From Arthrobacter sp. zg-Y238 (GTDB lineage Bacteria; Actinomycetota; Actinomycetes; Actinomycetales; Micrococcaceae), in contig NZ_JANFLU010000001.1 of the NCBI RefSeq assembly GCF_024385525.1, positions 1 through 64,000 on the forward strand: a DNA stretch of 64,000 nucleotides. The letters run 5' to 3'. The notes beneath the pieces were generated by a model. It saw only the letters and a list, made by a program, of their open reading frames with translations, was not told where the DNA came from and made no database searches. The translations under genes and the position numbers were made by a program. Of this stretch, positions 9,937 through 18,684 are shown one piece after another. Each line of letters opens with the position of its first letter. Within the stretch, counting starts at the first letter, position 1.

Positions 9937-10435
9937 GGGCCGCCGCCGTTCCGCTGGGCTCCGGCACGCCGGGCCGTTCCCGTTTGCGCCGCACATGAAC
10001 CTGCTTGCGTATCCGGGCCACCACGTCGCCGCTGCTGTCGGTCACGTCCACCGAGAACCATTCGAGGACCTTCTCCCCGCCCGCGGCCAGCTTGCGCAGG
10101 CGTTCGACGTCGGCCGGATCCAGGACAAACTCGGCCCGCACCTCGCCCTTTCCCGGCTTCAGGAACTCAATCTCCGCTGCACGGTCCCAGACAACGTGGT
10201 CACGGCCGAGGTGGTGGAGCAGCATCATCATCCAGAACGGGTCCGTCATGGCGAACAGTGAGCCGCCGAAATGCACGCCGGCCACGTTCTTGTTCCACCA
10301 GTAGGACCGCAGCCGCACGGAGACACCCAGATATTCAGGGTCCAGTCGGGTGATCCGAATGCCGGTAAAGGCAAAGGGCGGCCACACGTTCATTAGCCGG
10401 CGGACGGTGGCGGGGCTTGCTTGTAGGAGTCTCAC
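9929..10435 (-). CDS. DUF4442 (hotdog-fold) domain protein
   Basis: The 168-aa protein has features of the DUF4442 thioesterase-like family: VWPPFAFTGIRITRLDPEYL, the VHFGGSLFAMTDPFWMMML core helix and late beta strands. Members have a hotdog fold, but few have known substrates. The start is GTG 10435. TAGAGT on the minus strand (10443-10448) ends 7 nt before it, suggesting a leaderless message. The longer open frame upstream runs through the 10523 gene and is discarded. Confidence 0.8.
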   Translation of the reverse strand: MRLLQASPATVRRLMNVWPPFAFTGIRITRLDPEYLGVSVRLRSYWWNKNVAGVHFGGSLFAMTDPFWMMMLLHHLGRDHVVWDRAAEIEFLKPGKGEVRAEFVLDPADVERLRKLAAGGEKVLEWFSVDVTDSSGDVVARIRKQVHVRRKRERPGVPEPSGTAAAHG

Positions 10436-10522
10436 GGCCCCCACTCTAACCGGAAGGTAATCCACGCCACAGGAAGACCTGCGATAGCTAACCCGGCATG
10501 GATGGCCTATTATTGAATAAGC

Positions 10523-10804
10523 ATGCTTAGTATTTTTCCGGACAACGGAGTGCCGGACCCGACTGAAAGCGTAGAAATGTCCATAGAAGCAAAGGACCAA
10601 TACCTCTGGGCACGCGGGCTCCTGGAGTCCGATGACGCGGAATACATGCATTGCGGCGAACCCATGCAGCCCCGGGACAGCCGGCAACGCTCCATCTTCG
10701 AACCGATCACCGTGGAGTCCATGCCGGAGGAACCGGTGGATGTTCAGCTGGAAACCACTGTGCTCCGCTGCGCCTGCGGCTTCCAGTTGGAGATTCCGGC
10801 CTAG
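10523..10804 (+). CDS. Hypothetical protein with C-terminal Cys pairs
   Basis: 93 aa, not recognised. MHCGEPM in the middle and RCACGF near the C-terminus give two Cys-Gly knuckles that could bind one metal ion; the segment between them is acidic and Pro-rich. ATG at 10523; an internal ATG (MSIEAKDQ) is possible. Divergent from the DUF4442 gene and upstream of purS, from which it is separated by a promoter-bearing gap. Confidence 0.6.
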   Translation: MLSIFPDNGVPDPTESVEMSIEAKDQYLWARGLLESDDAEYMHCGEPMQPRDSRQRSIFEPITVESMPEEPVDVQLETTVLRCACGFQLEIPA

Positions 10805-10838
10805 GTCCGGCCAGTCACCGTAACGCAGGTAACGCCGG

Positions 10839-10844
10839 TAGAAT
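10839..10844 (+). promoter_or_regulatory. -10 of the purSQL operon
   Basis: TAGAAT lies 83 nt before the purS start in a 123-bp leader. The direct repeat TAACGCAGG/TAACGCCGG overlaps the -35 region and could be a regulator site. No PurR box or purine riboswitch core was recognised. Confidence 0.5.
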
Positions 10845-10927
10845 GGCAAGTGCAAGCTCGCGGAGCGCTGAATCAGCGTGAGACGGCAAGGTCCGCGGCC
10901 ACCCATCTCGTCTAGAGGAGCTGCCGG

Positions 10928-11182
10928 ATGCCCCGGATCGTTGTTGATGTTATGCCCAAGCCTGAAATCCTCGATCCGCAGGGCAAGGCCATTGCAGGCG
11001 CGCTGCCCCGCCTGGGACTGACCGGCTTCGCCGGCGTCCGCCAGGGCAAGCGCTTCGAGCTCACCGTTGACGGAGACGTCACCCCCGAAATCCTGGAGCA
11101 GGCCCGCACCGCCGCCGCGACGCTGCTGTCCAATCCCGTGATCGAAGACGTCACCCGCGTTGAAGTAATCCCGGAGGCCTGA
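10928..11182 (+). CDS. purS: Phosphoribosylformylglycinamidine synthase, PurS subunit
   Basis: Small (84-aa) subunit that holds PurL and PurQ together in the fourth step of purine synthesis. The sequence is typical: VDVMPKPEILDPQGKAIAGAL at the start, the GFAGVRQGKRFEL strand and IEDVTRVEVI at the end. Start ATG 10928 with AGAGGAG. First gene of purS-purQ-purL, with 2 bp to purQ. Confidence 0.96.
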   Translation: MPRIVVDVMPKPEILDPQGKAIAGALPRLGLTGFAGVRQGKRFELTVDGDVTPEILEQARTAAATLLSNPVIEDVTRVEVIPEA

Positions 11183-11184
11183 TC

Positions 11185-11961
11185 TTGAGTACTCCCCTGA
11201 TCGGCGACTTTTCCGTCGCCCCCGAAAACGACGCGCTCCGCGCCGTCCGGGTAGGTATCATCACCTTCCCCGGCACCCTGGATGACCGCGACGCCGCCCG
11301 CGCCGTGACCATCGCCGGCGGCACCGCCGTCGGGCTCTGGCATGCCGAAGCGAATCTGCAGTCCGTGGACGCGGTGATCATCCCCGGAGGGTTCTCCTAC
11401 GGGGACTACCTGCGCGCCGGGGCCATTGCCCGCTTCGCACCGCTCATGGAAAAGGTAGTGGACGCCGCCGCCGGCGGCATGCCCGTGCTGGGCATCTGCA
11501 ACGGCTTCCAGATCCTCACCGAGGCGCGCCTTTTGCCCGGGTCCATGATCAAAAATAACCACCTGAAATTCTCCTGCGCGGACCAACTGCTGCGCGTGGA
11601 AAACAACAGCACCGCCTGGACCAGCGCCTACGAACCCGGTGCCGGAATGGTCGTTCCGCTGAAGAACCAGGACGGGCAGTACGTCGCGGACGAGAAAACG
11701 CTGGACGAACTGGAGGGCGAAGGCCGGGTGGTCTTCCGCTACGAGGGTGAGAACCCCAACGGGTCCCGCCGCGGCATCGCCGGCATTTCCAACGCTGCAG
11801 GAAACGTCGTCGGGTTGATGCCCCACCCTGAACACGCCGTCGAACCCGGCTTCGGCCCGGATTCCTCCGCCTACGGCGAGGTCGGCCTGGGCTACGGCAC
11901 CGACGGGCTGCGCATCTTCAGCTCTGTACTCAACTCGCTCGTTGCCGGAGGCAAGTCATGA
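11185..11961 (+). CDS. purQ: Phosphoribosylformylglycinamidine synthase, PurQ glutaminase subunit
   Basis: Glutamine amidotransferase that supplies ammonia to PurL. The class I GATase triad is visible: nucleophile Cys in [11 protein letters not shown], and the His-Glu pair in MPHPEHAVE. Also seen is the oxyanion segment [18 protein letters not shown]. The TTG start at 11185 follows CCGGAGG. 258 aa is slightly longer than usual owing to the N-terminal extension. It overlaps purL by 4 bp (ATGA), so translation is coupled. Confidence 0.97.
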   Translation: MSTPLIGDFSVAPENDALRAVRVGIITFPGTLDDRDAARAVTIAGGTAVGLWHAEANLQSVDAVIIPGGFSYGDYLRAGAIARFAPLMEKVVDAAAGGMPVLGICNGFQILTEARLLPGSMIKNNHLKFSCADQLLRVENNSTAWTSAYEPGAGMVVPLKNQDGQYVADEKTLDELEGEGRVVFRYEGENPNGSRRGIAGISNAAGNVVGLMPHPEHAVEPGFGPDSSAYGEVGLGYGTDGLRIFSSVLNSLVAGGKS

Positions 11962-14267
11962 CCGTTTCCCCCAGTGCTGCCGCTGAGCAGAAGAAGTTCC
12001 GCATCGACACCGTTGTGCACGCCGCTGCCACCCCGGACACGGAGCTGCCCTGGGCCGAGCTCGGCCTGAAGGAAGACGAGTTCAACCGGGTCGTGGAGAT
12101 CCTGGGCCGCCGCCCCACCGCGGCGGAACTGGCGATGTACTCGGTGATGTGGTCCGAGCACTGCTCCTACAAGTCCTCCAAGGTGCATTTGAAGCAGTTC
12201 GGGGACAAGGTCACCGACAAAATGAAGGAACACCTGCTGGTGGGGATCGGCGAGAACGCCGGCGTGGTGGACATCGGTGAGGGCTGGGCCGTGACCTTCA
12301 AGGTCGAATCCCACAACCACCCGTCCTTCGTGGAGCCCTACCAGGGTGCCGCCACCGGCGTCGGCGGCATTGTCCGCGACATCATCTCCATGGGTGCCCG
12401 CCCGGTGGCCGTGATGGATCCGCTGCGCTTCGGCGCCATCGACCACCCGGACACCGCCCGCCTGGTGCACGGCATCGTGTCCGGCATCGGCGGCTACGGC
12501 AACTCCCTGGGGCTGCCCAACATCGGCGGGGAACTGGTCTTCGACTCCGTGTACCAGGGCAACCCGCTGGTCAACGCCCTGGCCGTGGGCGTAATGCGCC
12601 ACGAGGACATCCGGCTGGCCAACGCCTCCGGCGCCGGCAACAAGGTGGTGCTCTTCGGCGCCCGCACCGGCGGCGACGGCATCGGCGGCGCCTCCGTGCT
12701 GGCCTCCGAATCCTTCGACGCGGACAAGCCCTCCAAGCGCCCCGCCGTCCAGGTGGGCGATCCCTTCGCGGAGAAGGTGCTCATCGAGTGCTGCCTGGAA
12801 CTGTTCAAGTCCTCCGTGGTGGAGGGCATCCAGGACCTGGGCGCGGCCGGTATTTCCTGCGCGACGTCGGAACTCGCCTCCAACGGCGACGGCGGCATGC
12901 ACGTGGAGCTGACGAACGTGCTGCTGCGCGACCCCACCCTGACGCCCGGCGAGATCCTGATGTCCGAGTCACAGGAACGCATGATGGCCGTGGTGACCCC
13001 GGAGAACGTGGAAGCGTTCGAGGCGATCATGGACAAGTGGAACGTGGAGTACTCCTGGCTCGGCGAAGTCACCGGCACCGGCCGGCTGATCATCGACTGG
13101 GATGGCGAAACCATTGTCGACGTCGATCCGCGCACAGTGGCGCACGAGGGTCCGGTGTACCAGCGGCCCATGGCGCGTCCGGCCGCGCAGGACAGCATCG
13201 AAGCCAACTCCTTCAACGCTGAACGGCCCTTCGGCAGCGCCGCAGTCAAGGACGCCATCCTGGAGCTGATGGCCTCGCCGAACATGTGCGACAAGTCCTG
13301 GGTCACCAACCAGTACGACCGCTATGTGCAGGGCAACACCGCCCTGGCCATGCCGGATGACGCCGGTGTGGTCCGCGTGGATGAAACCACCGGCCTGGGC
13401 GTCGCCATTTCCACCGATGCCAACGGCCGCTACTCCTACCTCAATCCGTACGAGGGCGCGAAGCTGGCCCTGGCCGAGTCCTACCGCAACGTGTCCACCG
13501 CCGGCGCAAAGCCGTTGGCGGTCACCGACTGCCTGAACTTCGGTTCCCCGGAGGACCCGGAGGTCATGTGGCAGTTCGCCGAGTCCGTGCGCGGGCTGGC
13601 CGACGGCTGCCGCGAACTCGGCGTGCCTGTCACCGGCGGCAACGTTTCGCTCTACAACCAGACCGGCGGCGTCGCCATCCATCCCACCCCCGTGGTGGGC
13701 GTGCTGGGCGTGTTCGACGACGTCGCCCGCCGTACGCCGTCGGGCTGGCGGCAGGACGGCCAGGCCATTTACCTGATGGGCACCACGCAGGACGAGCTGG
13801 ACGGCTCCGAATACGCGAACCTGCGCGGCCATCTGGGCGGGCAGCCGCCCAAGGTGGACCTGCAGGCGGAGAAGCTGCTCGGGGAACTGCTGGTCAACGC
13901 CTCCCGCGACGGCATGATCGACGCCGCGCATGACCTCTCCGAGGGCGGCCTCGCCGCCGCGCTGTCCGAAATGGCCCTGCGCTTCGGCGTCGGTGCGCGG
14001 ATCGGCCTTGGCGAAGTCTGCGAACGCGACGGAGTGGACCTGTTCACCCTGCTGTTCTCCGAGTCCCAGGCCCGCGCCGTCGTCGCGGTGGCCCGCAGCG
14101 AGGAAGTCCGGTTCAAGGACATGTGCTCGGCGCGCGGTTTCGCTCATGCCCGGATCGGCGTGGTGGACACCGAGATCGGCGCCCTGGACTTCCAGAGCAA
14201 CTTCACCCTGCCCCTCGATGAGTTGAAGGCGGCTCACGAAGGCACCCTGCCGAAGCACTTCGGCTAA
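11958..14267 (+). CDS. purL: Phosphoribosylformylglycinamidine synthase, PurL subunit (small type)
   Basis: ATP-dependent amidation of FGAR to FGAM. At 769 aa it is the small PurL used with PurS and PurQ. Visible signatures include the N-terminal [12 protein letters not shown], the [20 protein letters not shown] segment with its ATP-binding residues, and the duplicated AIRS-like halves (second half with [10 protein letters not shown]). It ends the purSQL operon and is followed by a GC hairpin. Confidence 0.97.
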   Translation: MTVSPSAAAEQKKFRIDTVVHAAATPDTELPWAELGLKEDEFNRVVEILGRRPTAAELAMYSVMWSEHCSYKSSKVHLKQFGDKVTDKMKEHLLVGIGENAGVVDIGEGWAVTFKVESHNHPSFVEPYQGAATGVGGIVRDIISMGARPVAVMDPLRFGAIDHPDTARLVHGIVSGIGGYGNSLGLPNIGGELVFDSVYQGNPLVNALAVGVMRHEDIRLANASGAGNKVVLFGARTGGDGIGGASVLASESFDADKPSKRPAVQVGDPFAEKVLIECCLELFKSSVVEGIQDLGAAGISCATSELASNGDGGMHVELTNVLLRDPTLTPGEILMSESQERMMAVVTPENVEAFEAIMDKWNVEYSWLGEVTGTGRLIIDWDGETIVDVDPRTVAHEGPVYQRPMARPAAQDSIEANSFNAERPFGSAAVKDAILELMASPNMCDKSWVTNQYDRYVQGNTALAMPDDAGVVRVDETTGLGVAISTDANGRYSYLNPYEGAKLALAESYRNVSTAGAKPLAVTDCLNFGSPEDPEVMWQFAESVRGLADGCRELGVPVTGGNVSLYNQTGGVAIHPTPVVGVLGVFDDVARRTPSGWRQDGQAIYLMGTTQDELDGSEYANLRGHLGGQPPKVDLQAEKLLGELLVNASRDGMIDAAHDLSEGGLAAALSEMALRFGVGARIGLGEVCERDGVDLFTLLFSESQARAVVAVARSEEVRFKDMCSARGFAHARIGVVDTEIGALDFQSNFTLPLDELKAAHEGTLPKHFG

Positions 14268-14281
14268 GCCGGCAGCACCAG

Positions 14282-14311
14282 CACGGGCCCGCGGACTCCG
14301 CCGGGCCCGTG
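14282..14311 (+). terminator. Hairpin after purL
   Basis: Arms CACGGGCCCG (14282-14291) and CGGGCCCGTG (14302-14311) form a perfect 10-bp stem. There is no U tract, as is often the case in high-GC actinobacteria. The -10 of the next gene begins one base after it. Confidence 0.55.
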
Positions 14312-14317
14312 TAGGCT
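14312..14317 (+). promoter_or_regulatory. -10 of a likely leaderless transcript
   Basis: TAGGCT ends 8 nt before the ATG at 14326, and no ribosome binding site precedes that ATG. The expected transcription start would fall at or next to the start codon. Confidence 0.55.
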
Positions 14318-14325
14318 CCTCAGGC

Positions 14326-14715
14326 ATGGACAAGATCAACCGAACGCAGCAGGTCCGCCAGGTTGGCGGAGTACTAAGTCTGGCGGCGGGCGCCGTCCCA
14401 CTGATTTTGAACCTGCCGTATTTGTTCAGCGGGGATGACCGGCTGACGGCCGGTCTCACCGTTGCGGCCGGGCTGCTGGCAGCAGGCATCGGGGTGTGGT
14501 TGCTGGCGGGGGCCCGCAGCCGGGGAGCGGAACAAGTGCTGACTGCGGACCGGGGACGGGTGAAGTTCATGGGGGCGATCGCGGTACTGTGCGCAGTAAT
14601 GCTCATCATTTCGCTGCTGCTGCTCCAGCAGCCCACGACGTCCACCGGGCTATTCGGACTCCTTCTGGCGAACTCGTTCCGGATGCTCTTCGTACCTGTT
14701 GGGCGCCAAACCTAG
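14326..14715 (+). CDS. Small integral membrane protein
   Basis: 129 aa with four hydrophobic stretches: two at about residues 14-30 and 43-61, one at about 79-99, and a weaker one at the C-terminus. No known motif is seen; charged loops contain RSRGAEQVL. It is flanked by a hairpin and its own promoter, so it is a single transcription unit. Function unknown. Confidence 0.6.
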   Translation: MDKINRTQQVRQVGGVLSLAAGAVPLILNLPYLFSGDDRLTAGLTVAAGLLAAGIGVWLLAGARSRGAEQVLTADRGRVKFMGAIAVLCAVMLIISLLLLQQPTTSTGLFGLLLANSFRMLFVPVGRQT

Positions 14716-14780
14716 TAGTGCCCTCCGGGTCCGGGTGAGCCGAATGAAGCAAAACCCGAAAGTACGTGCAAAATTAGCTC

Positions 14781-15314
14781 GTGAGCATAATCCCCGAGAA
14801 CCTGGCCGCGGAGGCCGGCATTCCCACGCAGCGCCTGTCGCTGGACCTGATGACCGTGGCCGAAGTGGACGCCCTCATCATCCAGACGCGACGCCCGGAC
14901 TGGGCGGAGGACTTCCCCCAGCCCACCGACTACGACGCCGCCCGCCAGTTCTTCGAGGCCGGATTGCTCGGTCCCGCTGCGTCGTTCGGCACGCGCCTGA
15001 TCCGGGAACTTTCGACCGCGCTGGTGGTGGGAACCATCGGCTTTGCCGGCGTCCCCGATGAGGGCACGGTGGAAGTCAGCTACAGCGTGGTTCCCTCATG
15101 CCAGGGGCAGGGCTACGCCACTGAAGCGTTGGTGGCCCTGGCACGGTTTGCGCTCACCCACCCGGAGGTGGACACCATCATCGCCTACACGGAACCGGGC
15201 AATGACGCGTCCCAATCCCTGCTGTTGAGCGCGGGCTTCATGCCGGTGGAGGAAAGCGAACTCACCCTGCAGTTCGCCCTCCGGCGGGATCAGCTCCCGG
15301 AGGCCAGCCGGTAG
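14781..15314 (+). CDS. GNAT-family N-acetyltransferase
   Basis: 177-aa acetyltransferase of the RimJ/RimL-like type. The acetyl-CoA loop is seen as SCQGQGYATEAL (Q/R-x-x-G-x-A pattern), preceded by strand VEVSYSVVP and followed by the late strand IIAYTEPGNDASQSLLLSAGF. GTG start at 14781 with no obvious ribosome site. Its last 25 bp overlap the 3' end of the convergent DUF1990 gene. Substrate unknown. Confidence 0.85.
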   Translation: MSIIPENLAAEAGIPTQRLSLDLMTVAEVDALIIQTRRPDWAEDFPQPTDYDAARQFFEAGLLGPAASFGTRLIRELSTALVVGTIGFAGVPDEGTVEVSYSVVPSCQGQGYATEALVALARFALTHPEVDTIIAYTEPGNDASQSLLLSAGFMPVEESELTLQFALRRDQLPEASR

Positions 15315-15865
15315 GCTGCGGCGAAATACCGGTTGGTGTAAAACTGCTGGACGCGGGTGTTGACCATGTTGACGGCACCCACCAGCCGGTTGCCCGGGCG
15401 GCTGTAGGCAGCAACCCGGAAGTACAGCCGGCCGGCTTCGTCGAGTTCGGCGTAAAAACCTTCTTCACCGCGCTCCGGGTGTCCTGGCAGGGTGCCGTAG
15501 CCAAACCCGCTGCGCTGTCCGCGGACCGGCGCGCCGTCGTCGTCCAGCGCCGCTTCAGCAGCCCAGATCACGCGGCAGGGAGCGTAGTAGCGCACCCGCC
15601 AGACCCCCACGCCCGATGCCATGTCCACACCCGGGGCGGCGCGCGGCGTGCCGGGTGCCACATACAGCCCCGCCCGGCGGTGCAGGTCCCAGTCCAGCAG
15701 CCCGTTGGCGAGGCGGAGAAACCCGGCCTGCGGATCGGCCACTTCCAGTTCTGCCTTGCGCAGCACCAGCCGGTAACCCGCGGGCCAGCGGTCCGTCATG
15801 GGTGCCGGATAGGGCCGCTCGGTTAGCCCCTGCTCAGCGTAGGTGAAACCGGTGTTGTGCCTCAT
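15290..15865 (-). CDS. DUF1990 domain protein
   Basis: 191 aa. The late part matches the DUF1990 family known from plants and bacteria: GTLPGHPERGEEGFYAELDE followed by a strand with FRVAAYSRPGNRL. The central part (GVDMASGVGVWRVRYYAPCRVIWAAE) is typical as well. The function of the family is not established. ATG at 15865 overlaps the stop of the upstream YjbR-like gene (TCAT, 4 bp), so the two are coupled. The 3' end overlaps the convergent GNAT gene by 25 bp. Confidence 0.8.
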   Translation of the reverse strand: MRHNTGFTYAEQGLTERPYPAPMTDRWPAGYRLVLRKAELEVADPQAGFLRLANGLLDWDLHRRAGLYVAPGTPRAAPGVDMASGVGVWRVRYYAPCRVIWAAEAALDDDGAPVRGQRSGFGYGTLPGHPERGEEGFYAELDEAGRLYFRVAAYSRPGNRLVGAVNMVNTRVQQFYTNRYFAAAYRLASGS

Positions 15866-16248
15866 CCCTCCGCCAGGCCCTTCCAAGCGAGTGATTCCCG
15901 GTCCTTTCGCGGCAGCGAGGCCACCACCAGGTCATAGGAGTCCTCGACCAGGTCCCGGATCATGTCCCGCGGCAGGCCGGAGGCAACTTCCACCTGATTC
16001 CAGTGCGTCTTGTTCATGTGCCAGGCGCCGGTGATTTCCGGATGGGCGGCGCGTAGCTGAAGCGCCAGCTCCGGTTCGCACTTCAGGCTGATCATCAGGG
16101 GCTCACCGGCAAGCTCCGTCAGAGCGAACATCTTCGCTTTGCCAGCGGCGGCCCGCACCTTGAACACCGAGGACTCCGGCCCGAAGGGGAAGTCTTCGAA
16201 CGCCCCGGGCAGGGACAGGCACAACCGCCTAAGCTCACCCGCATCCAT
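15862..16248 (-). CDS. MmcQ/YjbR family DNA-binding protein
   Basis: 128-aa YjbR/CyaY-like fold protein. Typical features: the start RRLCLSLPGAFEDFPFGPES, the MISLKCEPELALQLR strand-helix, and HMNKTHWNQVEVASGLP. The family is called DNA-binding from structure only; a biological role is not known. TAGGCT on the minus strand (16255-16260) ends 6 nt before the ATG, suggesting a leaderless message. First gene of a two-gene unit with DUF1990. Confidence 0.85.
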   Translation of the reverse strand: MDAGELRRLCLSLPGAFEDFPFGPESSVFKVRAAAGKAKMFALTELAGEPLMISLKCEPELALQLRAAHPEITGAWHMNKTHWNQVEVASGLPRDMIRDLVEDSYDLVVASLPRKDRESLAWKGLAEG

Positions 16249-16366
16249 GGGAAAAGCCTAGCGCTGCCGTCCGCGCAACGGCACTGCACAGCCCATGGGT
16301 GACAGGATGGGAGGAACAGGTAGATTACTGCGGGTGAGCCGGCAGCAGAGCGAAGGATAAAACGGT

Positions 16367-17200
16367 TTGAAGCAGATCAACCGCAGTAGCGGCCCCGTCA
16401 GCCAGGCTGCGGAGCGCGCCGCCGGTTCCAGGACCTTCGAGCGGTTCGCCCGGGTGGGCTATGTGGCAAGCGGGATAGTGCACATCGTCATTGGCCTGAT
16501 CGCCTTGCAGATCAACGCCGGAGGGTCCGGCAATGCGGACACCAGCGGTGCCGTAGCTGCTGTGGCCGAACAGCCCGCCGGGTACGCGCTGGTCTGGTTC
16601 TGCTTCCTCGGCTGCTACGCCCTGGCACTATTCCAGCTCACCCGCATCTTCTTTGCCGGACAGCAGCTGAAGGACAAGGAGCTGTGGAAGGACCGGGCCA
16701 GCAACGCCGGGCAGGTTCTCGTTTACGGGGCCATCGGAACCGTTTTCGCTTCGTTTGCCCTGGGCCGCGGAAGCAATAACGGCAGCTCTTCCTCGGTCAG
16801 CTGGACCGCCCGCCTGCTGGCGGTACCAGCGGGCCAATGGATTCTTGGACTCACCGGGCTGGTGGTGGTGGGAATCGGCGGCTACTTCATTTTCAAGGGA
16901 GCCACCCGCCGCTTCCGCCGGAACCTCACCGGCATCCCCGGCGGACTCTGGGCAAAGGCCGTGGACATCACCGGCGTGGCCGGCTTCATCGCCAAGGGAG
17001 TGTCGCTTGGCATCCTGGGGGGGCTGCTCACCCTGGCCGCCGTGCAGGCGGACCCGGAGGAGTCCACCGGTCTCGACGGCGCGCTGCATACGCTGCGGGA
17101 CCAGCCCTTCGGCGTGGTGGCGCTGGCCGCGGTGGGGGTCGGGCTGATGCTCTACGGGCTGTACATGGGGATCATCCGCGCTCGGTTCGCCAAACTCTAG
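16367..17200 (+). CDS. DUF1206 integral membrane protein
   Basis: 277 aa with six transmembrane segments arranged as three two-helix repeats, the DUF1206 layout. Each repeat has the FARVGYVASGIVHIVIGLIAL or related phrase (also VDITGVAGFIAKGVSLGILG). TTG start at 16367 with GAAGGA 9 nt upstream; the alternative GTG at 16334 runs into a stop. The TAG stop shares the palindrome CTAG with the stop of the convergent gene. Function of the family unknown. Confidence 0.85.
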   Translation: MKQINRSSGPVSQAAERAAGSRTFERFARVGYVASGIVHIVIGLIALQINAGGSGNADTSGAVAAVAEQPAGYALVWFCFLGCYALALFQLTRIFFAGQQLKDKELWKDRASNAGQVLVYGAIGTVFASFALGRGSNNGSSSSVSWTARLLAVPAGQWILGLTGLVVVGIGGYFIFKGATRRFRRNLTGIPGGLWAKAVDITGVAGFIAKGVSLGILGGLLTLAAVQADPEESTGLDGALHTLRDQPFGVVALAAVGVGLMLYGLYMGIIRARFAKL

Positions 17201-17616
17201 AGCCCGAGGCGCGGTGCTTCGATGACCGGGCAGGCGTCCATCACGACGTCGAGCCCTGCCGCCGCCGCACGCGCGGCTGCCGCTTCGTCCACCACGCCGA
17301 GCTGCATCCAGACCGCCTTGGCGCCCACTTCGATGGCCTGGTCCACAATGTCGCCCACCCGGGCGGAATTCACGAAGCAATCCACTACGTCGATGCTTCC
17401 CGGGATTTCACTCAGCCGGCGGTATCCCTTGTTGCCGTGCACGTCATCGCCCTTCAGGCTCACCGGGATGATCTCCATGCCCAGCTGGTCCTGGACAAAG
17501 CGTGAGACGCCGACGGCGGGGCGGAGCGGGTTATTGGACAAGCCCACGATCGCCCACCGGGCCCCCTTGTTCCGGAGCAGCCGTTCGATTGCCGCTGGGT
17601 CGTTAGCGTGTGCCAC
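17197..17616 (-). CDS. CoA-binding protein (YccU-like)
   Basis: 139-aa Rossmann-fold protein of the CoA_binding_2 family. Signature WAIVGLSNNPLRPAVGVSRFVQ near the N-terminus and VWMQLGVVDEAAAARA, ending with VVMDACPVIE. The GTG at 17616 with AAAGGAAG is chosen over an ATG at 17652 lacking a ribosome site. A second member lies at 25206, next to metY. The physiological role of the family is unclear. Confidence 0.85.
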   Translation of the reverse strand: MAHANDPAAIERLLRNKGARWAIVGLSNNPLRPAVGVSRFVQDQLGMEIIPVSLKGDDVHGNKGYRRLSEIPGSIDVVDCFVNSARVGDIVDQAIEVGAKAVWMQLGVVDEAAAARAAAAGLDVVMDACPVIEAPRLGL

Positions 17617-17657
17617 AGTTTCTTCCTTTGCCCCGGAGCCGGTGATAGGCATCCAGC

Positions 17658-18275
17658 TTAGGCCAGGAAAGACTCGATGGCGTCGGTCAGGGCCGCATCA
17701 GGAATACCGCGGGTATCCGATTCCACCAGCAGGAACTCCCCGGAGTCCAAGGCCTCGGCGGTTTGCCGCGCCAGGTCCTGGGTATCGTCGCCGCTACTGC
17801 TGCCGGCCATAACGAGAACGGGGATGCTGACGCCGCTGAGGCCCTCGATCTCGGTCTGCAGGACCATCAGTTCGTCCTCCCCGTCAGCGAGGGACAGGGT
17901 TGGTTCCAGCGCGACCACCCGGCTGACCACCGTGGATTCCTCCGCGGCCCTCAGCGCCAGGAACGCGCCTTCATCAAAGCCGTAAAGGTCAGTTGATCCC
18001 CCGGCTACCTGAAGGACGGCGAGCAGGTCATCGACGTCCGACTCCGCCGTGTATTCCTCGCCCATGCCGCTTTCACCGATGCCCCGGCGGTCATAGGTGT
18101 AGACCGTATGGTTTTTCGAGAGGGCATCCGCCAGGACCACCGTCGCGGGACTGCTGCGGTGCGCCAGCAGGGGTCCGACGATCGCCAGCGGAGGGCCGCT
18201 GCCCCGCCGGGACCACGCAATGGGCGTTCCATCGGCGGACATCACGATTCCGGAGGCACCCGAAGCTGATTCCAT
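17658..18275 (-). CDS. Alpha/beta hydrolase-fold protein with Asp at the nucleophile position
   Basis: 205 aa. Alpha/beta hydrolase signs: YDRRGIGESG, the elbow strand-turn-helix TDLYGFDEGAFLALRAA, and VLVMAGSSSGDD where the acid residue usually sits. In relatives the elbow reads GHSSG; here it reads G-F-D-E-G, so Ser is replaced by Asp. A terminal His is not evident. It may be catalytically altered or inactive. ATG at 18275 with CAGGAG; an upstream ATG at 18341 lacks support. Confidence 0.75.
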   Translation of the reverse strand: MESASGASGIVMSADGTPIAWSRRGSGPPLAIVGPLLAHRSSPATVVLADALSKNHTVYTYDRRGIGESGMGEEYTAESDVDDLLAVLQVAGGSTDLYGFDEGAFLALRAAEESTVVSRVVALEPTLSLADGEDELMVLQTEIEGLSGVSIPVLVMAGSSSGDDTQDLARQTAEALDSGEFLLVESDTRGIPDAALTDAIESFLA

Positions 18276-18507
18276 GGCCGGCTCCTGCTGGTTGGGGGAA
18301 GGAAAACGCCGGGTGGCTGGTCGCTGATACGCCAACCGCACCCTTCTCCAAAATTAGGAGCCGACGGCGCGCGAGGTCAATGCCCGCAGGCGGCAGGTGC
18401 ATCGAAGTGCCGCAGACGATGGACCGGCGACGCGGCGTCGAACATTTCTTTATGTGAACGCGGGCAACCTGCCGGGACTTGTCGGATCCGCCGATCCGGC
18501 GTTTAGT

Positions 18508-18625
18508 AGTGCTTGACCATCCCGAGCGGCTGAGAGACCTGGATCGATGAAGCCGCAGCAACCCTGGTTGCCGCATTTCCTCCTTGAACTGCGGCAATAA
18601 CGAGGCTGGTGTCGCAGGAAGCCGT
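18508..18625 (+). promoter_or_regulatory. SAM (S-box-like) riboswitch
   Basis: Just upstream of the sulfonate transporter operon lies a structured leader with S-box landmarks: GAGCGGCTGAGAGACC, GATGAAGCCGCAGCAACC, a P3-like hairpin TTGCCGCA/TGCGGCAA (about 18568-18597), and a later AGGCTGGTGTC block. It would sense S-adenosylmethionine and shut off sulfur uptake when SAM is high. Boundaries are approximate, and the exact SAM class cannot be fixed by eye. TPP was considered because of CTGAGA and rejected. Confidence 0.72.
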
Positions 18626-18684
18626 TATCCCGGCTCAGGACACCTTCCGTAGGGTGCTACTGCCAGGATCGATGGAGTGTTTCT

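Noticed and set aside
12969-14645. Open frame of 558 codons antisense to purL
   Set aside because: Shadow of the clearly recognised purL gene.
18508-18625. TPP riboswitch
   Set aside because: GGCTGAGA resembles the thi-box start, but the second conserved half (CTGATCTGG...TAATGCCAGCG) is missing, while the GATGAAGCCGCAGCAACC core and sulfur gene context fit a SAM riboswitch.
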